Below, one piece after another: positions 1 through 55,544 of a DNA stretch of 64,000 nucleotides. This DNA is from Eleginops maclovinus (Eukaryota; Chordata; Actinopteri; Perciformes; Eleginopidae). Under the pieces are notes generated by a model. That model saw nothing but the letters and a program-made list of their open reading frames with translations, was not told the origin of the DNA and did not search any database. The stretch covers positions 12,260,032 through 12,324,031 of the forward strand of contig NC_086350.1 of NCBI RefSeq assembly GCF_036324505.1, written 5' to 3'. How positions within the stretch are numbered: the first letter of the stretch is position 1; every line of letters begins with the position of its first letter. A program made the translations under genes and the position numbers.

Positions 1-792
1 AATTTAAATCACAACTGATAAAAACAAGGTGTGCAGGAGCATGTGTAATTTGTTGAGCAAGATTGTTAATCTGCATTGAACACATGGAGAACGGTTAGCC
101 TGTCTCCTACAGTGCTGGTGGACATGTCAGTCAGCAGAGCAGCTGCTGGGATAGGTTTTATATAAACTGAACCATACAGGCCAACCTCTCCCTGTGTGCC
201 CTAAGGAAATATGACTGCCTTGGATTGGAACTCACTCAGTGGAGAAGGAAGCCCCAGAAGAGTTCATGCATGTACCACAGCCCTGTGCCTGTGCCTTGTC
301 CTGTCTGTGTTGTGAGTGTAGGCGGCCCCAGCGCGCCGCCACCGTTAGATGTTTGGAGTGGGCTGATGTTTACAGTCCTCCTTACAGAGTGCTGAAGGAT
401 ATGGGCTGACATGTCGCCGCAATGCAGCCTGCCTGCGCTCTCACATTCCCTCAGTCGGGAGGCATCAGTGCAGAGGTTGGGCAACAGTTTGTTACTCAGT
501 AGCTTGTGTCTAGCTCTGCCTTTTATTAACACTGTGGCAGGCGCAGACACCAGCAAAAAGGGAGGGTTTTTACAGCGGTCAAAGCACTGTATATCAAAAG
601 ATAAATGTCAAGAAAGTAAAACGATTTAATAAAAACGCGAAATGTTTGTGTGGCACATGATTGACCACGCCTTGAATACCATCTAAACTTTATAAACATT
701 CAAATAATGTTTTTCGCAAAATATTTAAATGTGCGGTTGGTGATGGCAAATTAGGTCTTGCCATGTCATGTGCTGGGAATGCATAGACTTAC
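1..792. other. Intron of SCAPER (incomplete)
   Basis: Intronic DNA 3' of the last visible SCAPER exon. The donor GTAAGT begins at 792 on the minus strand. The remaining exons lie to the left of the window. No gene-like signal was seen; the short open frames here lack codon bias and splice context. Confidence 0.7.
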
Positions 793-41129
<40,337 letters not shown>

Positions 41130-41470
41130 CGACCTGCGGTATGTTCAACGCTCAGTCGGGGGGAAAACAAGTCTACGGTCAAGATTTCCTTGTTGTCAGA
41201 GTTGATGGAAAAAACATGTCAGCTAAAAACATGACAGTGGGGAGGACAACCTAACAATAAAAGCAGGAAGTCTGTTAAATTGACATGTTTGATTGACGAT
41301 GGGATCATCCAATAGATCTCAAGAATATCGTCAGAATCATTGCCGTTGGTCACAATATATACTCCAGCCAATCACGTACGGAATAGTTCGGGTCAAGGGC
41401 GGGACTTCTATCTCTCTACCATGGCAACCATATGATCGGGCGGGACGTTTGGTTGAGTCCTCAGTCAGAC
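41130..41470 (-). promoter_or_regulatory. SCAPER promoter / 5' UTR region
   Basis: The GC-richer stretch just upstream of the SCAPER ATG carries two CCAAT boxes (41309-41313; 41368-41372 in a good NF-Y context, AGCCAATCA) and two GC boxes GGGCGGG (41397-41403, 41438-41444). CCATGGCAACC around 41420-41430 resembles an RFX X-box, with one good half site and a weaker second half. No TATA box was seen. This is the pattern of a ubiquitous housekeeping promoter. The RFX-like site is notable because SCAPER has a ciliary role, but that link is inference. Confidence 0.5.
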
Positions 41471-42656
41471 AAGCAAACAGCGGAAAATCAGAAGAGCAGT
41501 AAACCTGCCTTCAAAATAAAAACCTAACACATAGACCTGATTTAGGCAATCTAGGGTGTTTCCGTGTGTTGGTTATATTTCTCTTTGTGGTCTATTTGTA
41601 TTTATTTCACTTACTATTTGCAAAGTGTCTATTTTTGCTCAGTTTAGCTGTATGTTTATCTTGCTGTAGATGTTTAAAAGATCTTCTCTTCCTCCTCTAG
41701 CCCTACAGGTCTGTAATAGGCTAGAACAACAATCTTTTTGTAAGAGTAAGGAGTTACGTCTTGTGGCCTATATCAAGTTATCTGAGATCATGATGGTCTT
41801 TGTTGTTCTTTAAAGTACAATTGTGGCTGGAGTTTTGAACGTTTTTTGAAAAAAGATAGGACCTGGGCCAGGAACTAATTATTTTAGAGCTAGAACAAGA
41901 TGCTAAGGAAAAGCACGTGTATATCAATTTACCAACTTTAATATGTTTTCAGTTGCGCGTAAAGAGTTGTATTTCGGAAACGAACTAATCACTCATAGCT
42001 AATAGCTTGGTTTACGCGCATTGATCCCAAATAGTACGATGCGCAGAATATAAACCTTTATTTTGAAATGTGTGCCCGGAAGCAGACATCTCCTCTGTAA
42101 AATAACCCTGGTTTTGTCTATTTGGACTTTTCACGGTAATGACAACAGCTCCAAAATTATTTTCAGCTCTGTCGCAGTTACCAACTGGCTTGTGTACACC
42201 TTGAACTATGTGTACATATGTTTGGTTAACGCGGTATATTTCGTCTCTGATTGTCCCTGTATATCTGTTGCCTCATTCTCTCCTACACATCACCGTACAC
42301 ATTAAGAATGGAGAGGAATTAAACTAGGCTACTGTAGATAAGAACTAGTAGTTCTACCAGTCTTAATGCCGGTTTCCCACCCTCTTACTTCGCTGAATAC
42401 GCATTTGTTTCTGCTAGATTAAACAGGTTTGATCAGAACAAGAGGCTCACACACAAAGTTGACTCTGTTTGTATGAACCTCCACCAGCTGACCGCAAGGT
42501 CGCACACTTGCATTATAGGAAACATAGCATAGCAATTTTTTTCCTGTTCATTTATAATTGTAAGAACACTACCTGGAAACTAATTATTAGCGCGTTGTTG
42601 TGTTTTCAATCTATTCACACATTATTGTTAAATAATATTGATAACCTCATCAATAG
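41471..42656. other. SCAPER-RCN2 intergenic region and RCN2 promoter/5' UTR
   Basis: The space between the head-to-head SCAPER and RCN2 start codons. A 10-bp inverted pair, TGCGCGTAAA (41954-41963) and TTTACGCGCA (42011-42020), lies about 0.65 kb upstream of the RCN2 ATG. No clear TATA box or 5' exon boundary could be fixed, so the RCN2 transcription start is unknown. Confidence 0.5.
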
Positions 42657-44252
42657 ATGGCATCCTTTGCTTTGCTGGGACTGCTGGTACTTCAGTTTGG
42701 ATTTGGACAAAGCTCTCTTAAACATCTCCATGAAGATCATTATATTGGCCAGCAGCACAACCCTGAACATGACATGAACGTCCTGCTGGGAGAGGTTTCT
42801 AAATATTTTTCTACTTATTTTCGTACACTCTTGAAACAATTTCGTATCTGCTCACTAACTGCTCACTTACCTTTCGACTCATTTCATACACTTCTAGGAC
42901 ACTGAGGAGATACAGAAACTTAGCCCAGCAGAACAGAACAAAAAAATGTTGGAAATTGTGAAGCGGATTGATACAAATGCTGACAATGTGCTGAATCCAG
43001 GTACATCTATGTCTCTCTTAACATTTGAAAAGCAAGCCAAGATAAGAAAAAGCTATGAAAGTTCATGCCAGGTCTTCTGTGTTTTTATCACCAGAGGAGA
43101 TAACACTATGGATTCAACACGTCTATAGAAAATATGCTCTAGATGATGCAAAGGAGCGGTTCCCTGAGTTTGACACTGACAAAGATGGTGTTGTAGCCTG
43201 GGAGGAATACAACAGTGTTGCTCATGACCAGCTCATTAGTTTTGATGACAGCACTGTTCTGCAGGACCCAGAGCAAGAGTCTCTAAGACATGTATGTGTA
43301 GTTTTATTGTCCTGTTAATAATCACATTAAAGCACAATCAGGTTTATCCATAATACTTAAACATATGCACATATCCCCATTAGCTCCACTTGAAGGAGAG
43401 GAGGCGCTTTGACTTTGCTGATGTGGACGGTACACCCGGGCTTAATGTGACAGAATTTCTTGCCTTCACCCATCCCTCTGAAGTGGATCACATGGCCGTA
43501 AGATGAGTTTACCTGCATCACCTGATATGATAATGCATTTTCCCACCCATTACAAGAGTTGTTAATTTTTCCTTTAACATTTTAATAATGTATCTTTTTT
43601 CCTAATAGGATTTTGCGATTGAAGATGTGTTGAGTGAATATGACACAGATAAAGATGGACTCATCAGTCTGAGTGAATTCATTGGAGATATTCGACATGA
43701 TGGTAAGACTGCAGAGATTTTTTGAAAGAGAATGATATGTTTGTTGTTTTCTCTGGCCAATCATAATCCCAGTGCAATATAAACACTTCATTTTTAAGTT
43801 ACTTTTTTTTTTATCAGAGGATTCCCCTTCACAGTGGGAGATAGAAGAAACAGTGCGGTTTAAAGACCTCTATGATCAAGATAAGGATGGCAAGTTGAAC
43901 CGAGACGAGCAGCTTCGCTGGGTTGCACCTAACAGCTACGGCTCAGCAAGAGAAGAGGTAACTCTCAACTGTTCAAAAATATTCACAGATTCTGATTGCA
44001 TAATAGATAAACATTGATACAACATTTAAATACATAGCAAATAATGCTCGTGTGTCTACTGCTTGATAGGATTATATATAATTTATTTTGTCCTCATGTC
44101 ATCAACAGGCTCTACACCTCATTAAGGAAGTGGATCAAAATGGAGATGGACAGATTTCAGAAGCAGAAGTTCTGAGAAATCAAGAAATATTCATGAACAG
44201 TGAAGTGACAGATTATGGCAGACAGCTGCATGTTTTACACGATGAACTATAA
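42657..44252 (+). CDS. rcn2: RCN2, reticulocalbin-2 (ERC-55), ER-lumen EF-hand protein
   Basis: Seven coding exons: 42657-42794, 42898-43000, 43095-43291, 43384-43497, 43609-43702, 43818-43957, 44109-44252. All have GT-AG sites and consistent phases, giving 309 aa. Residues 1-18 form a signal peptide ([18 protein letters not shown]). Six EF-hand loops start at residues 71, 107, 159, 196, 235 and 271. Loops 2, 4, 5 and 6 are canonical (DxDxDG...E); loop 1 has Asn in place of Gly at position 6 and loop 3 ([12 protein letters not shown]) is degenerate. The protein ends in HDEL (306-309), the ER-retrieval signal. Known for the CREC family: low-affinity calcium binding in the ER lumen. The neighbours SCAPER and PSTPIP1 are the same as in human. 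Start chosen because it gives the signal peptide directly. Confidence 0.96.
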
Positions 44253-44936
44253 TTGAATGTTCTTGTTTTGTTTTTTAAATGAAGGTGTTATGTGGTTTAT
44301 TTCCGGTACTGACACTAGTCATGGAATTTACGCCATTGTAGATCTTACCCGTCTTACTGGACAAAATAACAGGAAAAACACATATTACAACACAAGTTGA
44401 ATACATCACTGAGACAAGTTGCACATCTCTAGAATGTTTCAGGAAAATCTAAACATCAGAAGCTTCACAACATACAGTATAATGTGTTGCAGGGCTTTTA
44501 TATTGTAATGTATTATACAGTAAGCTATTCCTGTTATTTTGCCTGTTATAAATGCACATATTTCTGATAAACAGGGAGTTTTAACTGATAATCTGATTGT
44601 AACCACTTTTTAAAGTCAACACTTTTAAGTTTGTTTCAATTACAATAATGCAAGTGGTTTGTTGAATTGGCTGTGTATTATTAGTTTTCCTTTCAGATGT
44701 GTCAAAAGTGAACTGACACCAATATCAGTCCAGCTGCAGTTCATGCTAATGTGTTGCAACTCTTCCTCATTTGAATCAAATGAGCGAGCTAGTAAGGTTT
44801 GCCGTTTGAATGCTGGTTTCCTGCATGTGTCATGATCTGTTTCACTTGCATCGAGCAACAGCCAGTGACACTGTCAAGCTTTATGAAGTGAGTAAAGTGG
44901 ATTCTCCAACAAGGACTTTTTTTTACTACTGCCAAG
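44253..44936. other. RCN2 3' UTR and PSTPIP1 5' region
   Basis: Only 0.68 kb separates the RCN2 stop from the PSTPIP1 start, so the RCN2 3' UTR and the PSTPIP1 promoter/5' UTR must share it, or PSTPIP1 has further non-coding exons inside RCN2. No canonical AATAAA was seen by eye on the plus strand here. Confidence 0.5.
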
Positions 44937-47900
44937 ATGACAGTACATTTTAAAGATGCCTTCTGGGTGAGTTAGTGTGATGATAATATTCCATACTTTG
45001 TTATGTTTATCTGAAGTGCTCAAGTTGACCAGGAGTCTTTACTAAGCTTTGAAGTTAGGGTTGATGTATTTCGATATGTTCACTGGAGTTTCAGGGTTAT
45101 ATCTTTTCCACTTCTACCGTGTTAAGGTTTAGTCATTTAGTCTAGAGAGTGTTCACGGAACAATATACTTGCAATCTTATACCAAATCTGAAGCCATTTT
45201 TTAACCACAGTAAGGTTAGCGCTCTATCCTATCTTTAGACTTTTAACCTACTTTGCTTACTTTACTTATTCTAATTTTGAAAGTAACTGAATGGGTACTG
45301 ATTCTCTACTTTTATTAAAAACACATTCTTGCTAAACCAAACATTCATTTCTATCTCTGGGTTGTGTGCAATGTGTAACTATAAACCAGGGGTGTCCCAC
45401 AAACCAAACAGCTCTTTCTCAGAACAACCTTTTGAAATAGTGTTTTAGTGGTAACCCTGACTATACTGTATAATTATTAAGGGTTTCCTGTTACTTTTGT
45501 GTAATTATTCTCCCTTATTAGCCTCTGACTGCCTTTTCAGAACTGCACAGAGCAACAATGCAACAGACCAGAATTCAAAATGTGCATGTAACAAACACAG
45601 TATATTCATTTCCAACTGTAACATTATTTAAGCAGAGCATCAGGTACTGGCCTGTCAGAAACAAAAGTCTTCAGTTTACATTGTCAAGTCCTGATCTTCC
45701 CTTTTATTTGTATGCTGCTATCAGTAGTCTAACATCCACTGTTACAACAATATACATGCAAATAAGAACTTACAAATTTACATTTCATTACTGAAATGTA
45801 ATATGAGTACTAGGTTTTTTAGTTACTTATCCATCTTGGCTGCTCTTTATTCAAACCCCAGCAACCGCATGTTACCATTGCAATTCTTGACTATACCACC
45901 AAAATACCTCAAAGTGGAAAATCTCAAACGTCATCATGAGGAAACTTGCGGTAGAGAAGGTTTAAATCTTTAACAATTGCACAAAGTGGAGGATTTTATA
46001 CTTTAAATGAGCAATGAAGAAAATTAAATTTTCTTTTCAAACAACGGTTTTTATTACCATAATTTCTTTATTTTTACCTTTATTCCAAACTCTTACATTA
46101 TGTGTGTTTTTCCCCATTTTCCTCTATCACTGAAAGTGTAAGCATTATGTTTTCTATGGTTCCAGGGAGTGGACTTCATCAGTGATGTTGGGTATGAGAT
46201 GATAAGTCAGAGACTAAATGATGGTCGACGGACATGCAAGGACATGGAGGAGCTCTTGAAAATGAGGTGTGTTCAAACATTTCTGAGGTATTGTACTTGG
46301 TGAATCATTAAAGTAACATCACCGAAATGTGGTTCAGCTTAACTATGGTTTTGTCCATGTAGGGCATCAGCAGAGGAGAAATATGGCAAGGAACTGGTCA
46401 CAATTGCACGCAAAGCTGGTGGTTTATATGAGATCTGGTAGGTGTGTGTGCATTTAAGCACTGCTATATTCATAGATACACATTGCAGAAAAACGTTCCT
46501 GAAAAATGCATTAACTTTCTGCCTCATTTTGTTTTCACAGCACTTTGAGAAAATCTTTTGATGAAATGAAAACACGTAAGAGCAGAATATATTTCCCTTA
46601 TTATTTTTTCCAATCCACCTCATATATTTCTGTGTTTCAACTTGAAGGTTTCGTGTTTTTCAGAAATGGAAAATATAGGGAACTTGCACATTCAGCTTTC
46701 TGGTTTACTAAAGGACGAGGTGAAGAGAATGGAGCAGTTCAGAGAGAGGCAGAAAGAACAGCGGAAAAAGGTACCAACCTCATTTTTTCTCTCCTGCATG
46801 CAGAGGAAGTCTAAAAAAAAAGTTGCCTCAAGTGTGGTCTCTGATGATGACAATGCTGTATTGTTAGTAACATTAAGTTCTTCACTTTTTAGTATGAAGT
46901 CATCATGGACAAGGTGCAGAAGACAAAAATCTCCCTCTACAAGAAAACAATAGATGTAAGGTCAATTTATATTATTATTTTGTATGACGTTTGGTTACAA
47001 TTATAGAGAGATGCGTTTATACTGTATTATAAGAACAAGGAATGTGATTTCTGACAAGACCTCAGCAGAGAGGTATTGCTGTTTATATTTTGGATGTACT
47101 ACTAAGAAGATGATGTTTTTCCAAAATAATAGGTAGATGCCAGTCACAACACATTGGTTATAGGCAAATGATTTTACACTTCTCCCTACTCAAAAGAAGG
47201 AAGTGAACTCTTTCTTGAATCACTTTGCTTAGTTCATATAGATACATAACAGCATTTTCTTGACTGTACTTACCCCACAAGCCACTCCTTTTCCTGTCAA
47301 GGCTTCATTGAACCAAGTGTTATTGTTTTCTATGGTTTCTGTTCTGTTTCCCCTAGTCTAAAAAATCCTATGATCAGCGCTGCAAGGAGGCAGATGAGGC
47401 CGAGCTCACAGCTGAGAAAATGGGCAACACTCCCACAGCCACTCCCAAACAGATCGAGAAGGTAAATCTGTCATTACACGTCCAGTGCACTGGTTTTTAC
47501 TTGAGCCATGAAAATATAGGCCTGACTTTCTGAAAGCATTGGTGCTGTTTCCTGTCTTTCAAAATACATTACACCAATATATCTTCGTCTCTAGACATGT
47601 TTTAAGATATGTAAAACTACTCTGCTTTGAATCATAATCTGATTGTTTCTTCCACAACATGTAGAATCAGAAAAAGAGAAATAAGGAAATCGTATTGTAT
47701 CTATAACACAGCAGTATGCGCAAGCTCTTTATTCTCATCGTAAGTGTCCTTTGAGAGTTTATGCGGCAGCTCATTAACAATGAATATTAACTAATGGCAA
47801 TATTGGATGTAAATATATTTTATTTTTTTACAATGAAAAATAATGAATATCCAAAATCACTTGCTGTGGTTGGAAACCAGGGAAATATTTTTTTCAAGCT

Positions 47901-50333
47901 GCTGTTATCTACAGTTGTTTTACAACACTGATAGATTGGAAAATATCATCTTTGCCTATGACTACATTATTAAATATAGTAATGCATAAGCTGTGACTGT
48001 CTATCAAAGCTCTGACGCAACAAACTATGTTTCCTTGTATTGAGAAAACTACATGTCTTCACATATAAAGACAACGCGTCATTTTGTATCAACTTTATTT
48101 TTCAGATGAACAATAAATCTAGACAATGCAGGGAAGCTGCAGGAGATGCTGGTAAGTTGATATGTCGAGTGAGATGCTGTCGAACAAAGCCGCTATGGTT
48201 TACCAGAAACATATTTATGAAAATCGTGGTTGCATGAACTTCCCTTTTACTCAGGAGGTCAAAGGTACACTTGCAATTTTATCAAACCTCAGAGGTATTA
48301 AAGTATGATCTATATATCTATTTATAGTTATTCATTGTTTTTCTTCACAATAAATATGTTCTTGTCTTAAGAGAAACAGTACATGACAAACATTGAACAG
48401 CTTGACAAGACTCGACTGGAGTGGGATACAACACACATCAACACATGTGAGGTTGGTATAGCACTACAATCTGAATTTCTCCTATCACTTTATTAATTAA
48501 GTGGGGAATGTACTCAAATTCCCCTCCTAATAAATAAAGCTTGGTGCATTTCGAAATGTGCAGACTTAGACCAAGATTGGCAATAGTCCAGGCCTGTTTG
48601 GTCAATGAGGATGTGCAGCAGTACTTCCTATAAGCAAACTAGAAGGTGAGTCACCAATCTGCAAAATAGTTTCCCGGGGAACAAAGTCTTCCTACATGTG
48701 ATAACATCAACAGAGCTTTGTCAGCCATCAAACTACTTTAATCATTCAAAAAGGTCAATAGTAGGAGGCACAGGCACACGATAAACCAGTAAACCAAAGG
48801 ACATACATTTAAAACAATACATAAAGTAAAACGTTTAAACCATGAAAGCCATGACCCTTTAAGTTGGGCAGTTCACACAGTGACTAAAGTTGCTGGTTGC
48901 TTTTGTTGTGCAGGAAGTCAGCAGTTGCATCATTATAGTCATAAAGTACTGTGTTGTGAATGTGCTGTGCTGGAATAATTTGCACCCTTTTGCAGGTGTT
49001 TGAGCAGCAGGAAGAAGACCGCATCAGTGTACTGAGGAACGCTCTGTGGGTGCACTGTAACCATTTATCAATGCAGTGTGTGAAAGATGATGAGGTGTGG
49101 TTACCTCACATCTAAATAGGATAGACTTTCAGTTATTCCTTCCCATATTGTGTACTATGTATTTAAATGAACTCTAGACAAACTGCTCTTTCAGTGTTAC
49201 GATAACGTGCGGACTGCACTGGAAAGTTGTGACATCATCGCAGACAACAGCTGCTTTGTGGAGATGAAACGCACTGGGTCGACCCCCTCAGGTAAGATCA
49301 TCCTGATATGGATTTGAATAAATTCCATTTTGGAAATTTTAATATTATCTCTCAGTTTCTGCCTGAACGTACAACAGAATGTTCAAACGTTTGGACACAG
49401 ATAATGGATTGTGTGTAAAAGGGCAATCCACATGAAGCATTAGTATTTTATTTATTTTATTTTTTTATTTTTCTTCCACAGAACCTATTGAATACCAAAA
49501 TTACTACGAGAGGGAAAATACAGGAGACAAAAACGGCACTGCTGGATTCGTAGGGGTGATAAAAAGGTCTGAAATAACTCCAAATGAGTTGTGATGATAG
49601 AAAATGAAGATGGTTATTTCTAAATAATTTGTGTATATTTCTTACCGAGCACTTTCCCCAATTTGTAGGTTTTCAAATCTTTTGCAGTCAAACTGTTCCA
49701 GTGGCTCCAAAATAAGCATCAATGAACATACTGGTAAAGTTTAAAGTCATTCAAATAACACCGTCATTTCAAAATGATGACAGATTGTGAAACCAGCAAG
49801 ATCATGGCAACACAGGGCGTGGAAGAACTATAAGTTTCATAATGTAGTTCTAATTCTTAACACTATGATTTGCAACCAGGGGTCCTTGTAATACCAGGTG
49901 GAATGCGCACACCAAAGTGCTTCTCAGTTTATTCACTGGTTTGAGAATAAAGTTGCTTTTCACAGTGAGTAAACCAGTAATGATTAGGTCTTAAATCTTG
50001 TTAAACTCCTCAGCAGAAACCACGGATGGAATATACGCCTCCATTCCTGAAAGTCAGGTGACCCAGCTGAGCAGTGAGGGGTACAAGGTCGTGTACGACT
50101 ATGAGGCACAGGTCAGCTTCTACATGAGACACATTCAAATGTAATGATTCTTCTTCAATTTAAGGGATATCTGTTTATTGAATGTTTGTGTCTTTGTTCA
50201 GGGGAACGATGAGCTTTCTGTGTCTGTCGGGGACGTGGTGGTTGTCATAGATCAAGGTGAAGATGGCTGGTGGAGAGTGAAAAGGAATGGAGTTACTGGA
50301 TTGGTCCCAGGCACTTATCTTGCTAAAGAATAA
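44937..50333 (+). CDS. pstpip1: PSTPIP1, F-BAR and SH3 cytoskeletal adaptor
   Basis: Fifteen coding exons: 44937-44966, 46166-46266, 46363-46437, 46541-46575, 46664-46770, 46893-46955, 47357-47461, 48106-48151, 48372-48451, 48996-49094, 49195-49291, 49482-49566, 49669-49733, 50014-50111, 50202-50333. All phases join, giving 405 aa (human about 416). The start [10 protein letters not shown] corresponds to the family's FKDAFW opening. Residues 1 to about 280 form the F-BAR (FCH plus coiled coil) with family blocks [20 protein letters not shown] and [22 protein letters not shown] variable linker contains YQNYYERE. The SH3 domain (about 351-405) has ALYDY-like VVYDYEAQ, the GWW motif (384-386) and VPGTYL. 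Known for the family: links PTP-PEST, WASP and pyrin to membrane and actin in blood cells. The first coding exon is only 30 nt. The acceptor of exon 14 is a CAGCAG tandem. Confidence 0.95.
44967..46165. other. PSTPIP1 intron 1
   Basis: AT-rich 1.2-kb intron without recognisable exon or repeat. Confidence 0.75.
46956..47356. other. PSTPIP1 intron 6
   Basis: 0.4-kb intron; nothing else seen. Confidence 0.75.
47462..48105. other. PSTPIP1 intron 7
   Basis: AT-rich 0.64-kb intron; nothing else seen. Confidence 0.75.
48452..48995. other. PSTPIP1 intron 9
   Basis: 0.54-kb intron; nothing else seen. Confidence 0.75.
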
Positions 50334-50722
50334 GTTTACTTGAAGCTACATGAAGGATTTTAAGACTTTTACATTTCCTCATGTTTTAAATTGATAAAGG
50401 CCTTGTGTTTTCAAATAATGTTTATGTTTGATCTTATCGGTTCTTCTTTGTTTTGCAAGCATCATTTAAATAAGGAAACCCTGAGAGGCAAGTGAGAAAG
50501 AAGTAAATGGCGATTCATTTGCTAAGTCTGATCCAAAAAACGTTTCTCCCCTGTGTTTATAACTCAAGAACTAGTGAGGAAATGTTTTTTTGAAGGGTAA
50601 TCTTTCTTTGTTGCAAAAAGGTTTTTCTGGGAAACAGATGTCAGCATAATTATTAAGTGTTTATTGAAAGTCAAAATACATGTTGAATATATTGTGTTTT
50701 AGCAAGTTAAGTATCATCGTGT

Positions 50723-50759
50723 GTTTCTTGGCTGGAAATTAACTTTCCAGCCAAGAAAC
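50723..50759. repeat. Perfect 16-bp inverted repeat (hairpin) in PSTPIP1 3' region
   Basis: The arms 50723-50738 (GTTTCTTGGCTGGAAA) and 50744-50759 are exact reverse complements around a 5-nt loop TTAAC. It lies about 390 nt after the PSTPIP1 stop and before the AATAAA at 50901, so it is probably transcribed in the 3' UTR. Confidence 0.9.
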
Positions 50760-50900
50760 TGGCTCAAATCAGGTACCTTTAATATGGTAGTGGTGCACTT
50801 CAGCCTCTTGTCGTCAGAATTAGTATTAAAATACAAAACAAAGAAAGGGTATATAGTTTGGAAAAATTATCGTGTGAAAACCTTTTTTATAGGTGGATCA

Positions 50901-50906
50901 AATAAA
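50901..50906 (+). terminator. Candidate PSTPIP1 polyadenylation signal
   Basis: AATAAA about 570 nt after the stop codon. A later ATTAAA near 51024 is an alternative. No transcript evidence is available. Confidence 0.4.
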
Positions 50907-52325
50907 ATGTTAAACTTGGAAAGGGTATATTTGCAAAACCTGTTTCTGCTCTTAAGTCACACACATTGTAAATCAGACCTAAAAGAAAATAGTTATTTTT
51001 ACTTGTCTCTCAGGGTTTCCAAATTAAAGCCTCTATGCTAGTTTTTCTTACAAACTTCCATGTGTTTGGATCATTTGAATCATCACATTAAATCCTACAG
51101 AAAGGAAATGTCACATAAAGCCTCGTGAGACTGTGTTGAAGGATGAATTATTTATTGCTATGGCACATATTCATATTACTTTGCCCTTACTGCTGGTCTG
51201 TTGAGTGCCCGTCATACTAAGGACAGCTGGAGATTAAGTGATCCTTGGCACAAGGTCACTGCACTTAGTTTATTAATATACTGTGGTATTATCTGTGGTA
51301 TTACTGTGCTAGATATTAGGCAGTATGTTTGATTTCTCTTGTTGGCATGTATATTATTATTATTATTTTTTCTATTCTGAAGATAAAATGTTGAAAACAG
51401 AATTGTATTTGTATTTATTCAATATGAAAGAAACATCTACTTTTTATACATGGTCAACATTGATTTAAGTCTGAGCTAAACAAGAAAAACTATTTGGCAT
51501 TATTCCTTTATTTTTTTGCAGATAAGTTTCATTTGGATTAGAACAGCATTAGACCAAAACTATCCTCATAAAACAACTGAATGCAACAAGGCACTAATGT
51601 TGGATCAAGTGGCTAAGTTGTTAGCTCTCTTTGGTTATAAGGTATCTGGTTACACTGCAATGGGTGATAACAACAGATGTTCCAAAAGCTGATACAACTT
51701 AATTTAGTGATGTAAGCTATGATATAATATGCATGTGTGTTATATTTATAGCCCAGTGTAACCTAGAATATCATTTGAAGACATAAAGTTACAAAACATA
51801 AAAGATTAAACTTGGACCAAAACGTCACTAAATAAGGGGAATCTCTTCTGCCCTTCCGTCATGGGAAACCCCTGAACTTTGATCTTTCCTGGGACCAAGT
51901 TGACTCATTCTTCTAATGAAAGCAGCCAGTTAATTAGTCTTGACAGAAAGAAAAAAAAAACATTTGGTTTAGCAATTTCTTATCTTTGTAAATATTTGAA
52001 ATTATTTCAGAAAAATACATCAGTAAATTCACATCTCATTTCCAACTTTTCAAACATTTTATTAACATTCTTGAGGCTCGCTATTGTTAAATATCAGCAA
52101 ATCAAATTCTAAAATTACCTTCAGTGGGCTGTGGAGAAAGAAAAAAACAACAGCTGTAGGACAAAGCGTAACTTGAGTTAAGAAGGCATTACTAAAAATG
52201 CCAAATGCTGATGGGCAAAGCCATTAAGCTACATGCACACATTTGTCACTGACTTGGGCTGTTGTGATCTTTTCTAGACAGAAAACTGCTGGTGCAAGTT
52301 GAGGTTTCAACTAAACTGAGCTGTA

Positions 52326-52367
52326 ATAGTAGTAGTAGACGTAAAACAGTAGTAGCAGTAGTAATAG
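52326..52367. repeat. Imperfect (GTA)n/(AGT)n trinucleotide tract
   Basis: A short run of TAGTAG/CAGTAG trinucleotides with interruptions, in the probable TSPAN3 3' UTR. Confidence 0.8.
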
Positions 52368-52741
52368 TGGGGGTAAACGGTAAAACTCATTTAATTCATA
52401 CGTCATTGAAGTACAGGATAGGTTTCAATATAAAATATTCTAAGCCATAAACATAGTGCAAACTAACATGAGGAAATTACCCTGTCCACATTTTACTCCA
52501 TACATTGTTTACAATAAATGTGTTATGCCATTGTGCCATCCTCAGAGCAACAGAATGCTTTCTACATATCCTTTACATTGACCATTAAACAATTTGGTGT
52601 ATAGCTTTTTTTGGAAAAACAGGTAAAATATGTAACAGTGTGGTTGGTGATTAGGGTTAGTTTTGTAATAGATTGTATGCTGTTACCAAAGAAACATGTT
52701 CATTCGGAAGGTGATTGTTATAGAGAGAAATGTGTTTTCCT

Positions 52742-55544
<2,803 letters not shown>

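Larger units (their letters stand above)
50334..52741. other. PSTPIP1 / TSPAN3 convergent 3' ends
   Basis: Non-coding DNA between two convergent stop codons; it must hold both 3' UTRs. It contains a perfect hairpin (50723-50759), a plus-strand AATAAA (50901-50906), a minus-strand AATAAA at 52063-52058 that could end TSPAN3, and a (GTA)n-like tract at about 52326-52367. No further gene was seen. Confidence 0.6.

Noticed and set aside
42469..42777. Frame overlapping the RCN2 start
   Set aside because: Wrong frame relative to the RCN2 signal peptide and EF-hand exons.
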